From contig JADRCO010000162.1 in NCBI GenBank assembly GCA_021464525.1, forward strand, positions 1-46,945: a DNA stretch of 46,945 bases. The letters run 5' to 3'. Shown here one piece after another: positions 22,706-35,707 of the stretch. A program made the translations under genes and the position numbers. Source of the stretch: Rhizophagus sp. LPA8_4_AMF. Taxonomy: Eukaryota > Glomeromycota > Glomeromycetes > Glomerales > Glomeraceae. How positions within the stretch are numbered: the first letter of the stretch is position 1; each line of letters starts with the position of its first letter. The notes beneath the pieces were generated by a model. It saw nothing but the letters and a program-made list of their open reading frames with translations, had not been told where the DNA came from and did no database searches.

Positions 22706-22744
22706 GGCACATTATTTAGCCGATTGTTTCCAAAAACAATTTTT
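22706..22744 (+). promoter_or_regulatory. Conserved upstream block of copy C with ATTGTTT/AAACAAT hairpin
   Basis: ggcacattatttagccgatt followed by gtttccaaaaacaatttt, almost identical to 36953-36990 before copy D. It lies about 55 bases before the ATG. The ATTGTTT-ccaa-AAACAAT part is a 7-base inverted repeat, suited to a dimeric regulator or an RNA hairpin. A TATA-like tatatatata follows at 22745-22755. Conservation is seen; function is inferred. Confidence 0.5.
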
Positions 22745-22796
22745 TATATATATACTAGGATATCGTAATTTTATTGTTTAAAATTTTTTTCATATC

Positions 22797-25700
22797 ATGG
22801 AAATTAGTGATTCTGGTCAAGTATCTAACGATTCTCATGGTGCGTATATACTTTATTTATTTTTTTTCTATGCTTTTCCTAATAAATGACCTATAAGTAA
22901 TAGTCACAATGTACTATTAAGTCGAGTTATTCGAAATAACAAATAAATACTTTCTTCGATAAATTTGTACTCTTTCTTTAGAGTTTCAGAAAACCATGAA
23001 TGACCCCTTCATTCATGTCAATCATGAGGTTTCAAGTGACTTGGCTGATTATATTAATGGATTATATCGATTGTTGGACTTATGCAATGATGATGGTTCA
23101 AACGGCGTTGGTAGGTTTAGTTGTGAAATTAAATTGCTAGAACATTCCGTAATTAATATCTAATGGATTTTTCATTATGCTTAATTCTTGAAGTGAACAA
23201 GATAATTATTTCCAAGGAATACTTAAGGAAGCTATGCAATGATATGGTCCCATCAAGTTTCAAATCTATTTCCGAAATTAATTATACGGAATTGAATTCA
23301 ATCTCATTTCGTCTTATTGGATGTTATGGAAATCGTAATTTAATCGCAAAGCTCTTGTTAAGTAGAAGTATAATTGATCAACAATTGTAAATACAACATA
23401 TTCTTTTTTTTGCAATATTATATTTGAATATAATTAATCTAAGTTTTTATTACAGGTATGACTTGCTTACAGCTCCCGTATCAATTGATGATACAAACCA
23501 CCCTTTGTTACGTCCAGGAATTTACTTATTGATGGTGAATTCTAATTTGGGTTTACTTATTCACTGGCCCGAAATTGGATGCTATGAAAATACTTCAAAC
23601 ACTTCTTCCCAGACTAAAAAGAATATGGTTAATTTACATAGGTGATGTTTCTTTTTTTTTGCGTTAAAATTTAGGGTTTTACATTAATATCTTATTAATG
23701 ATTTTTTTTTTATTAGATACTTAACTAAACTTACCGATCACCAGATTTGTTTTATGAGCGACGAAGACTTAAAAAGTTTTGAATTTAATTTTGAAAATTC
23801 TGAAACAAATTCAGACGAAGATGATGAAACACAATACGAGTTTGAAGTAAAAAAATGTCAAGAAGAACAAGATGATTTTAAGATTGATACCGGTTTTAAG
23901 GTTTTGTCTTATTAAATTTCCTCTATTTATTTAATTAAAGTCAATTATTTATTTAATAATTTTTCATATAAAGGTGAATTTGTCCAATAAAATCAAGACC
24001 GAAATTAATAATCAAATCGAAGATGATATCTCATTACATCCGATAGGTTCAGTATTATGAAATTTTACATCAACTTAAGCTGAGCTGAGCTTATTATTTA
24101 AACAGTATTTAAAAAACCCATTTTATTTTAGTTGTTGAATCTACTACAAGCCAATCATTCGTCACTCGACAATTGATAAAGAAAACTTTAAATTTAAAAA
24201 GTATTCCTTCAAATGTTTCTGCAAATCGATTTCCAAATGATCTTAAAACTAAATTACAAGATCGTTATTTACGTATTGATCGTGATAAGATGGATATAAA
24301 TGCATTGGAATTATTTGTTAAATATGGATTAAAAATGGAAGAACTTTTAGTCCCATTGCACGAAGAACTATCTGCTGCTAAAATGCGAAATAAAATGAGG
24401 AAGGTTCAAGAAAAAAGTGCTATCGATGAAGACTTCAAAATCATTCAACAAATGGCAACAATAAAACTACGTGTTTTTGAGAGGTGCGCACATATGTTGC
24501 TTTTAAAATTAATTTATATATTTATACACTTAATATACTAATTTTTATATGGTATATTTCAGCTATTTTGGCAAATATACTATGCAGGATAGTTCATTAT
24601 TACCAATAAATATGAGCAATACGGGTAAATATAAATTAAATAAAACAATCATTAAAATAACCATTAAATTTAACAGTAGTACATGTCTATTTGTATAGAT
24701 TTCGAAAGAATTCGAACAAAATATCCTGAAATAGAAAATCAAATCGAAGAAAAGACTAAAATTGACTCAAAAAATTGGGAAAAAATGAAAGAAAAATATA
24801 ACATAACATGTATCTTAATTGAGGATATACGGGAAAAAGCCAACGAAGCAGGAGAAAATAGTAGTGATGAAATGAAAGAATATGTAGTAAAAACCTTTTA
24901 TAATATGTTCACTGATGACGAAACCGACTTAAAAAAATTGCTTGAAAGATATACACAACAAATACATTCAAAATTCAATTGGTCACTTGGTGATTCTACG
25001 ATCGATAAGGCAAAGCGGTGGTTATTTGGTGATACAAACATCAATAAAGCAAAACAAAAAACCAAAGACAAGTCAGATGAGGAATTTATTCAGGAACTCG
25101 TTAAATTTAAATTATTTGAAGGATATGAAGATATTAAAGAAAAAATTATTAATACTTTTATTAAAGAATATCACAAATGGGAAAAAGAAGATTTTCCTAA
25201 TATCCTTCAAAAAATTACTCGGAATAACAAGCAATCAGAAGATAAATTAAATCGAGAATATGAAGAAGAAAAGAAAATAATTGAGAAAAATATGTTTAAA
25301 AAACTATGTAATGAAATAGAAACTAAATATAAAGATGGGTGAGTTTTTTAGAAGTTATTAAATTATTCCTTATTTATATTAACCGCTAATAATTACGATT
25401 TTATGTAACTTTGTAGTTTTATGCGATTAAATGTATTAAATGTAAAAAGTAAATTATTTATTATCTATTATTTATTTTATTTAAATAAATATTTTAATGA
25501 ATTAGGATTTAAAATAATGTTTTATTCTGAAAATATAGAATCATATGGTACATATTTTACGATTGAATATGATATTGAAGAACTTCAACCAAACCAACTT
25601 CAGATAACTATTTATGAAACATCACTAAAAGAAGAAGATAAGTTTCAGATTCAAGAAAACGAGTCATTTATTCCGTGTCCAATTTTACTTTCTAATATGA

Positions 25701-28700
25701 ATCAATATGGTATATCATTTCGCATTGATCCTCAAGACTATGACTTCAAGTGAGATATTAAGAATTTTTATAATTTAAATAAAACCTTTTAGAGAAATAA
25801 TATCTAATATCATTTCATTATAACAGGAACATATCTCAATTCGATAAACATAAATTTCTTCTTGTTCTTTACAATAAAAAAATGCAAAGGATTGAAATAT
25901 TCTTTGATACTGCGCAGCAATTGGCAAAAAATTTTAAATCGCAGTCGATTGTTAAACCATTTAAAATGTTGATTACAGGTGAAAATTTTATTATCGCAAT
26001 TAATGAGCCAAAAGGGCTGCTCGCTATTTATAATACAAAAGAAGTTAAGGTATATGTTGAAATCACTAGTTTATAACTTTTTTTAAACGCAATTTTTTTT
26101 TTAAAACCGTTTCTTTCTCTCTTTTTAAAAAATAAATAAGCTTAATGTATTTTCTTTTGACGATAATCGATCAAGGCTATTTGGACGTAATGCAAATATT
26201 CAATTATTGCAATGGTATAATAATAGTATACCGAACATTAAATATTTTCTATTCATCAAAGATACTGAGGACCTATGCTTTGTTGAGAATAGTGGACGCG
26301 CACGTATTTTTAGTCTCGTAAATCTGCACTTCCGAGCAGCAGTTTGTAATTTTCCGTGTAATTTAGTAAATGTTTTAAGTTCTCCAAATGGTTCTTGTAT
26401 TGTGGCATTTGCGAAAGAAATATTGAAAGACAAACCTGATGAAGTGGATTCAATTATTTATCCTGATAATAAAGAACAATACGATAATAATAATATTAGA
26501 GAAATAAATCGCGCTTACGTTTATTTTTACAACAATTTTGGAAATCCTGCCAGTAAAGGTTTGTAATTTAAATTTTATTTTTAATTTATATTAATTATAA
26601 TAATATTAATTTTTTTCATTATAGTTATTGATTTGCCATCAAATTTTAAATCCTTGGAATTTCTTCAAATTTCCTGTATCAATAACCGGCAGACTCATTT
26701 GATCTCATTTGATTTACAAAATGGATGTTTGAATTCTTTATTAGTCAAAATTACTCTTGAAAAAGCTCAATTTCGGTTCCAAAAATCTACGCGAAAAAAA
26801 CCACTTGCGATTCAGAGAACAAAACTAAATGATTTTATTAATACCTATAAATTAATGTTTGAAAAATATCCAATTGATAGCTGTATCAATCCTGAACAAA
26901 ATCGTCCTCTTAGTTTAAAAGTAGTTCTTGACATTGAAGATAATGATATTGAAGGTTACGACGAGAAATTTGAAGAATATATCACTAGCATGTTCGAAAA
27001 TCTGAAGCATTCTACAAAAAAACCCGCATCAATATTAAAAAAGTTTTCTTCGTCAGTTATTACTTTCAAGGAACTTGATATTGAAAATGCAAATTTTCAA
27101 AAGAAATTTTCATCAAAATATCAATTAGGGGAGTGGATTATTCAATTTTGTTGTCTAATTCCTATACAAATTGCTGTAACAAGAAACAATTTATTTCAAC
27201 CACTTAAAGATGGGTTATCTTCGAATGAAAATTATCTATTTGAACTTGATGATGGTCATTATGGTCATCACGTGGACATTATAGCAAAAAATATATCTTT
27301 TGGATGGTACGAAGGTGTTTTCAAGCATTTTGGTAATAAAAAAGTCAAAGTTGTTTCAAGCATGGGTGAACAATCATGTGGAAAGTCATTTATGTTAAAC
27401 CATCTTGTTGGAACTACATTTGATGGGTCTGCTATGGTATATAATATGTCTTTTTTAATCTCTTATAATCTTAAAAAAAAAAAAATTACTAATTTGTTTT
27501 CAGCGTTGTACCGAAGGCGTATGGATGTCATTAGGTAATTTTTTAATATTAACATTATTATTATTTTTTTTTTACTGCATCAAAATAATCTTAATTTTAT
27601 TTTTATAGTAAATACAAAAGAATGTATTTATGTTGCGCTCGATTTTGAAGGATTAAAATCTCTCGAAAGAACACCACAAGAAGGTATATATATTTTATTT
27701 TGATCTAACTATACTAACTATATTCGTCAATTAATAACATGTTTTCTATTTAGATATGTTTTTAACAATCTTTAATACAATTGTCTCAAATCTTATTCTT
27801 TTCAAAGTAAATTATTTACATTATATTATTACTGGTTCTTGCTTTATATGTTTACTAAATGAATAATAAATTTTTTAAATTCAACAGAATCAATTTACTA
27901 TAAATAGGGATATATCAACAATGTTTCAAAAGTTTCAAGATGGCGCAAAATTATTTGAATCAGATCCAAAGTTATTTCAGGTGAATCAGAATTATAAATA
28001 AATATTTAAACTATAATAAAGAAACTAAATATATTGGCTACTAATTATTATTGATTGTTCAGGCAAGGCTTTGTATTATCATTAAAGACGTGCCTAAAGT
28101 AGATAACGATGATATTATTAGAGAGTTTCAATTAAAGTTTGACCAATTAGTTGCAGAGGTAATTAAAAAAAATTGATTTGTTCGCTTTTATAAAAAAAAC
28201 TAATTTAATGTTTTAGGAAGGAGGAGATAATTTCGTTACGAGAATGTATGGGGGTGGATTAAATATTATACCTTGGCCCGTTTTTAATGACGTCGCATGG
28301 TTTAAAAGGTTATCAATAATTAAAACGTCGCTTGATAAACAGGAAACAAAATATGAAAATGCTAGAACTTTCTTGCAAAATACGAAAGTGATCATGGCTA
28401 AGTTGAAGGTACTATGCAAACATGCGTCTAATGAAGAGAATTATTTTTCTTTTAATTAATTTTTATTTTGAAATCTAGATATGTGATTGGGGTTCATTAG
28501 ACGAAAACCTCATACAAATCCGCGTTGCAACATTAAAAAGATTATTTCCAATCGCTGTATCTTATGGTATAGAACAAAAAGATCCTATCATTGAACACCT
28601 TGTGGTAAATAGAAAAATTTTAATTTAATGAATACAGTATATTCTTGATGATAGATATATCTAATTTTTATTCCAATAGAATCATGATTCTGGAGAACTA

Positions 28701-31700
28701 ATTGATGATCCAATAGTTAATTTATGTGATGTTTTGGACAACTTTGAAAAACCAACTGAATTATTACCAGATTCTAATAACTGGTTATATGATGAAGAAT
28801 ATGAAACTTTTATCCAACTTTCTGAAGATTTAAGAAACTATTTCGAAGAAATTGTACAATCGCGAAGAGAATCATCTGATGATAATGAATGGTTTTCTAA
28901 CCTTGATAAATTCTTTAAGTATATTATTGGACGTCGAACTTCACGTGTTCAAAATTGGTATATGCAAAATACTGCTAAATTTCCGCAAGACAATAGTGAT
29001 GTTGTTAATGGAAAGTATGAGATGGAGCAAGAAATAAGCAAACTCTCACTCCTTTGGACCTTGTGTGGACTAACATGTCATCAATGTGGTTTGAAATGTG
29101 TTAAAAATCGGGATCACAAAGAAAGTCATGACTGTTTAACCGATCATAAGTGTCATTTTCCTTGTCACTTTACTGAAGCCCATAAAGACACAAAAATCCC
29201 AGAATGTAGTCACAAAGCTGGACATGAAGGAAATCATGCTTGTGATGAAATAAGTCATTTATGTGGTAAACCTTGTAGTCTTATCGACAAACGTAATTGT
29301 CAAAAAGTTTGTTCAAAGAAAATCGGACATGATGACGGTGAACATTTATGTCAATCAAAACGTCACTATTGTGGAAAAGATTGTTCATTATCAACATATA
29401 CCGCAAAAGGAGATTATCAGTGTCCAAATAAATGTATTATATCATATGAAGAAGAACATGATTCGCATCGTTGTGAGAATATAATTTGTCCAATTCAATG
29501 TCCAATTCCGAATTGCAAAGAAAGGTGTCAAAGTGATGATCATTTTCATGCTTTTTCAGACTTTCAGGTTAACCATTTTTGTGGGTATGTAGTACCATGA
29601 TTTTTTCATTATTTTTATTTCAAACAATGTTATTAATTAAAAAAAAAAAATTTTTTTTGATTAAAGAAATGAGCATCAATGTCGTGAATTATGTGAAGAA
29701 GATGGTATATGTCACGTGGTGACTGAACCTAAAGAGCAAAAGGAAACTTATAAAGGTTTAGTCAAAGAAACTTCTATTACATTTACAAAGGTACAAATTA
29801 ATGTGTATAAAATTATAAAATTCTAATTATTATAGTTGGGGTAATACGAAAATATATTAACGTTATGTTATTTACTATAGTATATTCAATTGAGTGAAAG
29901 ATTAAAATGTAATAAAAAGATTCCTCCAAACGAATTTAAACATACTGGAAAACATACGCATAAGGAAAATGGATTTCATTATTGTGATGCACAGTGTCAG
30001 TTCTGTGAATATTATGTATGTATTAACTAAATTGTATGTCTTTCTTTTTTAATAATAATATTACTAACTACCAAATTATTAGTGTACATTACCTTATGGA
30101 CACGCACAAATTCATGATACAAGACATGGGAATATGACACAAACTGAGTTCACAGGAGAGAATATTGAATTTGAATATGCAGGGTATGGTATATTTAACA
30201 TTTATCATTAAATATCTATTAACTATATGTTTTGTTTTATCAAAATCTTTAAATTGTTAGATACAAATTGAGAGTTGGTGATCAAGGGACATTTGTTCTT
30301 TGCAACTTAGTAAGTATTACACAATTATAAATTTATATATCCTATTTATTTTAATTTTTCTTTTTTCATATTAGTTTTGTAAAGATTTAGGTAGACATCG
30401 TCACATTGATTATTGCCAAAACGTAAAAAACTGCGAAGATGGAAATCAAGGCCAGGATACACAACACATCAATGGTAACTTGTAAACCTAATTCCTTTTT
30501 CCTAAATGAAACCATTTACTTATTATTAATTTTTTTTAGAAAAAATTTTGCCTAATCCTGATAAACCAAAGGATTTCATTTCTCACAAACTTTTCTGGGA
30601 GCGAACGGGCTTCAAAGGAAAATATTAAAGAATTTAGTTCTGAGTTCCTCAATATGCTTATTTATAATTCAGTTAATTAAATATTTCCTTTATATTATTA
30701 GATCCATATTCTGTTCAAGAATTTACAAAATGCGATTATGAATGTCCTGACGAAAAGCATCATAAATCTGGATCTACAAATGTTTTAACGAAATCATTTT
30801 GTGAATTACAACTTTTTCATGTTCCACTTAATCCAAGATCAAAACCACCAAACAATTACGGATATATATCTTTAGACGGGCATCATTTTAATTGTGAAAA
30901 TCCAAGTACCGCTTTTCACATCATTTTTGTCTTAGATCGTTCAAAATCTATGAGTAAACGAGATAAGAAACCAATTCCGGACTTTCCGATTTATAATGAG
31001 TTGAGAAAAAAGCAAGATAATAGGATTGGTGCAGTTTATCAAGCGGTAATATTAAATAATTTTTGATTAATCATCTTTAGTTTTTATTAAGTAAATTTTA
31101 ATTTCTATTAATGTAGGTATATCAATTTATGGAAGCACGTATAAATTCTGCCAAAACGAATAAAAATCAAGTGTCATTAGCTACGCTTGACAGTATTTCA
31201 TTAATCCTGTTCGACAAAGAGGTTTAAGATTTTACACGTATCAATATTTGAATTTGAATTCTTATTTATTCAAAGATACACTAATTTCTGAAATAATTAC
31301 AGGTTATCATTCCATTTGAAAATCGAGATTTAACAAATACAAGAGATTTGTTAGATATAATGCTTAAACACCAAGTTCGCGGTGGAACAAACTATAAACT
31401 TGCAATTCAGAAAGCTGGACATTTGATTGAATCTTACTTTGATCCTGCAAAGTATGCTATTTTGAATAGGTTAAATACTCTAATTATTCGGTATAATTTA
31501 TTTATTTTACAATTTCTTTTAGGGTAAATATCATTATATTTTTATCTGATGGAGAATGTGATATTCCAAAAGATCAACTTCGTACTATTTGTGAACGAAA
31601 TAAAGCAAAAGGGTATTTAACTTTTTTTTTAATGAAATTTATTTAATAGCCCTATATATCTTTTTAATTAAAAACCTTCTAAAAATTTTAGATCTCCATT

Positions 31701-31923
31701 ATATCTTTATACGGTATTATTTGGCAAAGATTCGCATAGTGGGTCTTTAAAAGAAATGGTGAAGATTGCACAATCTTATCATACTACAAATACTTCATCT
31801 GATATGTTACAATGTCAATTCACCCATACTATTGATGAAGTTACTTTAATTAATCATTTTACTAACGTAGCAGCAAGCCTAAGAAGACACAAACCAGCTT
31901 TATTGAAAAAGTATAATATATAA
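22797..31923 (+). CDS. Copy C: giant GBP/VLIG-type GTPase with Cys/His-rich segment and vWA domain (splice donor lost)
   Basis: About 2211 aa if all 33 exons are joined. Same order as B: N-terminal region, coiled-coil-like middle (longest of the copies, exon 9 is 640 bases), propeller-like part (RIEIFFDTAQQLAKNF; LCFVENSGRARIF), G domain (GEQSCGKS at the end of exon 14; RCTEGVWM; LDFEGL; IIKDVPK), Cys/His-rich part (CGLTCHQCGLKC; GHEGNHAC), then vWA (VLDRSKSM = DxSxS; GGTN; LSDGE), all three metal-site elements present. The odd point is exon 28. It ends TTCAAAG followed by GAAAAT where A, B and D have GT, and exon 28 contains no other GT. Reading on meets TAA at 30626-30628, giving about 1908 aa without vWA. 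A GA..AG intron, or in-frame skipping of exon 28, would save the vWA part. The 3' UTR resembles that of D. Confidence 0.85.
22797..31923 (+). other. Exon map of copy C
   Basis: Exons: 22797-22839, 22982-23110, 23194-23386, 23456-23641, 23717-23900, 23974-24046, 24132-24483, 24563-24624, 24699-25338, 25417-25448, 25539-25749, 25827-26049, 26141-26558, 26625-27436, 27504-27534, 27609-27683, 27754-27806, 27888-27980, 28063-28158, 28217-28408, 28479-28604, 28680-29584, 29667-29790, 29881-30015, 30083-30183, 30261-30309, 30375-30474, 30540-30617 (donor GA, not GT), 30702-31045, 31117-31221, 31303-31451, 31523-31612, 31692-31923 (TAA). Phases agree with B and D at each border. The apparent ATG start at 24683 is intronic; exon 9 starts at 24699. 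Confidence 0.82.
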
Positions 31924-34018
31924 AATACTAGGTAAAATAGGTAGATAAATTAGGTTTAAAATTTTCAATATTATATGTATGTTATTTTTGAAATACTTTA
32001 TTGTGTAATGAATTAAATGAACATTATTGGTGCTCTAAAATTTTTGGCAGAAATTGATTTCGATTACTTACTTTTCACGTAATGCTTATTCCTGAAATTT
32101 ATGTTTTTAAGAAGTTTAAATTAATGTTAATTTTCTAAGACCTAATTATTTAGCTCAATCGTTTTATCATCTCAATTAATAATATATTAATAATTTAGCT
32201 TTAATGTCAGTAAATTGAGCAATCATTGTGAATTTCATTTTAAAACTATGGTATTAGTGGAATGGTATTAGTGAAAACACGATACTTAAGTTAAGTGTGA
32301 GCCAAATCGTTAGTCAAAATAATCCGGAATTAACGAATAGTGTTGATTGTACTTTACTATGATCTTAATTGGATAAAGAAATTCGCGACTTTTTATACTC
32401 CAGACATATAATAAACCGCAGTCGCATAAATGTGAAAAAAGAATCAAAGAAAATTCAGAAGCTTACCCAATAAAATTTCATAAAAGATTTTCATATTACA
32501 TCGGGTTTTGATTGTACATACATGATAACGTATCTAAAATATCAAAGAGAAACCGATACCATATTTCTCATCCAACTTGCAATGCTTTATGATTTAATCG
32601 AGTCCATAAGCAAAAATTCAAAGCACAAAAAAAAAGATTCTTAATTTACTATCACCCGATTTAAAAAAACTAGTCTTCTTTTTTTGTTGTTGAAACTTTT
32701 AGATGAAAGGAAGTGAAAGTTGGGATTTGAGAAAGGAGCAAAACCACAAAAAACAATTTGTAGGACAGTAGGAGGCCTATTCAATTTTATTAATTATATT
32801 AAACCTGACGAAATTTAAAGGCTTTATAAAAAATTGGTATATGCTATAATAGGTTATACCAATTTTCTTCCTTACTTCTGGCTGATGAGCCGGATCCACA
32901 ATCGGATATCACGTGTAGTGAACTGCCAATCAGCTAGAAATTAATTTACCGATTGTTATTACCGGTTGTAACCGAATTGTTGTTTAACGAAAGATTAGAT
33001 AATTATTTTTATTATTTTATTATATTTTTATTTATGTATTTATTATGAATTGTATACAAATAGAAGAACAATATGTATTAATTTATTGAGATATTTATTA
33101 AGCTTTACATTTAGTTTCTTAATATGAATGTTCAATCTACCGAATTGTTACCGATTATTATTATAAGCCCATATATTCAATTTCTGAAAATGTATTAAAT
33201 TATTTTAAACGAAATTTAGATGAATAATGGTAAATTACGAAATTAGATCTAGATTTTATCGAGTTTTAGATGAAAAATCTTTATAAAAGAAACGTGTAAA
33301 AGAACGAAATCGTTCAGAAGTTTTGACTACTCAATAATAAAAATTCGTTTTTACCGATTGTTCTTAAAAATCCTTTTCGCACCATTCATAAAACAATTGA
33401 ATTTCTAACTCAAATTTATCTTTCCTTGTACCTTTTCGTATTATTTATTGATTTGTGTATATTTCACTAGGAATTGGTCGCTACAGACGCGCCGACAGAG
33501 GCAGTACCGCAGATAATTCCGTGTTTCCTTGTTGTTTGATTTGTTAATTTGTCTTTTGTTATTCTTTGTTTATCACCCACTTCGGTGGTAACACTAACAA
33601 AAAAAAATTTATACAATAATGTAATTATTAATGTATGTAATACAATAATAAATCATAGCTAGTCGCACTAGATGATAAAAATTTTTTATAATATAGTCAA
33701 ATAATATATTATGGAAGAATATATTACAAAAAAATGTGACTGTTAATACAATGATTAACATATAATATACCTAATTGAGGACGTAGCAAAGGGCCCGTAA
33801 TGTTCAATCTAAAAAATGTAAAGGTAATATTGAAATAACAATCGTATTAAAATAAAAATTAATTAATAATTACATAATATATTTAATTTAATTGTTTTTT
33901 TTCATATTTTAGAAAAAGCACAGATTAAAAAAAAAAAAACAAGGTAAAAGTGTATAAGTCCTAGTAAAAAGAAATCCAAGAAGACTATTGTGATTTCTTG
34001 ATCCAGAAGATAATTGTG
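31924..34018. other. Intergenic downstream of copy C
   Basis: 31924-32090 is 3' UTR-like and matches the text after copy D (gataaattaggtttaaaatt; aatgaacattattg). A hairpin aaattggtata/tataccaattt sits at 32831-32841 and 32855-32865. 33470-33600 is a little less AT-rich and has ccacttcggtgg (4-base stem, TTCG loop). No gene or known RNA recognised. Confidence 0.5.
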
Positions 34019-34162
34019 ATGACTATAAGAAAACAAGGAAAACACTATATAGAACTTGAATATCGAGAAAGAGAACTAACTTTAAAAGAACATGAGCTTT
34101 TCTTAAGGAAACGAGAAACAAAAGTTCATGTAATGGAATTATCTAATCGAGAAAGAACGTGA
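34019..34162 (+). pseudogene. Second relic of the coiled-coil gene, 47-codon open frame
   Basis: ATG 34019 to TGA 34160-34162 reads IELEYRERELTLKEHELFLR then KRETKVHVMELSNRER, plainly homologous to 3287-3477. The frame is open here, but the upstream part (33930-34018) is interrupted and no larger protein can be built, so I treat it as a fragment. It might be a small expressed coiled-coil peptide, which the sequence cannot decide. Confidence 0.5.
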
Positions 34163-35418
34163 ATTAAATCTAATTAATTAATACTAAAAATTAATAATTC
34201 AACCAGTTCTAATTAAGCTAACAGTGTAAGGCAATAAGAAAAATAATTTATCGGCTACAAACATGAAGCTATTATTTTATAAAATAAAATATTAATAAAA
34301 AAAAATGTAAATTAATTTAATATAATAAAAAATAAATTTAAAAATTAAGCTATTATACTTATATGATACTACTTTATTAATACTGAAATATGTTACATAT
34401 TCATATATGTAAATTATATGCTGGAGCGGAACACTATAGAAAGGGTAACAATATGTCTTCAGACTCAACAACACCGTTTCCTAGTCAGTATAAACTATAA
34501 TCTAGTTTATTAGTACATTTTAATGATATACAAAATTTAATTTTTAATATTATCATATAAGCAAATTTCATAATTTACGGACACTTGGCATTTTTATCTC
34601 TCCGTAATGTCGAAATAAAATAGAAACCATACCGCTGTACGCTTCGAAACTAACGATATAGCTTTTACCTTATTATGAGAAAATGATCATTTTTCCAAAA
34701 AAAATCAGAAATGTAATCAATTTTCTTAAAAACTTTTATAGAGATTCTAATTCCACCAATTAGAGACGAATATAGGAATTGCATATTCCTTTTAGCTTTG
34801 CCTAGACTATTACGGCGGCATATAAAAGTAAGGATTAATGTTACCGGAAGTTGTGAAAGTTCTGGAAATAAAGAATTTGCTTCTGGCCTTTGTGCTCTCA
34901 AAAACATTCTTTTCGATCCATTCTCATTTGAAAGGTTAATAATTGTAGAATGTTGCAGGAAGGGAAGATTTCTGAATTTAAACTTGAGAAATAAAAAATT
35001 TTTTAATCTGGTTTATCGAGCAATATTTAGTTTAATTCTACAATTGTAAAATCAAAAAAAAAATTTTTTTATTCACTTTCTTACTGTAAGGAAAAATACT
35101 ACATTTTCATATTTTTCAACTAATTACAAATATGCGTCCAAATGATTCCAATTTGGTTATTAATTTTTTTTCGAGCAGCTAAAAGTCTTAATTTCGCTAG
35201 GAAAATGTAGTCTAACGGTTCCGTTTTCTTAATATAGTCTTGTATTCATAATTCGGAGTATAATATCAAAGTCTTCATTATGGGCATGGTACTACGCTTT
35301 GTTTATTGTATTCATTTTAAAAAATATTTAAATGTACAGTAACTGATTCATTCGATCTAAAAAAAGGTGACTTCTGTTTCCCCAATTACATGATCATCTT
35401 GGGCTGAAATTACACATA
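34163..35418. other. Intergenic, no gene supported
   Basis: Two overlapping opposite-strand frames of about 80 codons (34665-35049) have no recognisable motif and no paralog in the window. Remaining text is AT-rich with homopolymer runs. Confidence 0.4.
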
Positions 35419-35707
35419 GGGTGTATTCACAAATTCAATTGATTTGCTGATCCTATTAGATTCTCCATAATCCAATCCGTATTCACAAATAAGTGGATTG
35501 AATTATAGATATTATATTACATGTGAAACAGTAGTGGTGGTTAATCAATCGTGGGGTATACCCTGGATTGAAAATTAATAGTAAAATCCAATCCAAATGG
35601 ATTCAGTTGATTCGGCTCAATCCAATCCAAATCAATTTTGTAATCTGTGAACGTGGATTGGATTGGGCATCGACTCAATCCAATCAGATTGAATTTGTGA
35701 ATAACCC
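35419..35707. mobile_element. Harbinger/Tourist-like MITE, 289 bp
   Basis: Left end gggtgtattcacaaattcaa and right end (reverse complement) gggttattcacaaattcaat form terminal inverted repeats of about 20 bases. ATA flanks both sides. The interior is packed with AATCCAATCC and its complement GGATTGGATT in both orientations (35465-35680), i.e. subterminal repeats that can fold. G-rich ends with a 3-base duplication suggest PIF/Harbinger, but the TWA-type target is not exact. No coding capacity. Confidence 0.7.

Noticed and set aside
24942..25250. 102-codon + frame
   Set aside because: Out-of-frame shadow of exon 9 of copy C; Lys/Ile-rich composition only.
34665..35049. Overlapping 80- and 83-codon frames on opposite strands
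   Set aside because: No recognisable domain, no splice logic, and mutually overlapping; not enough to call a gene.
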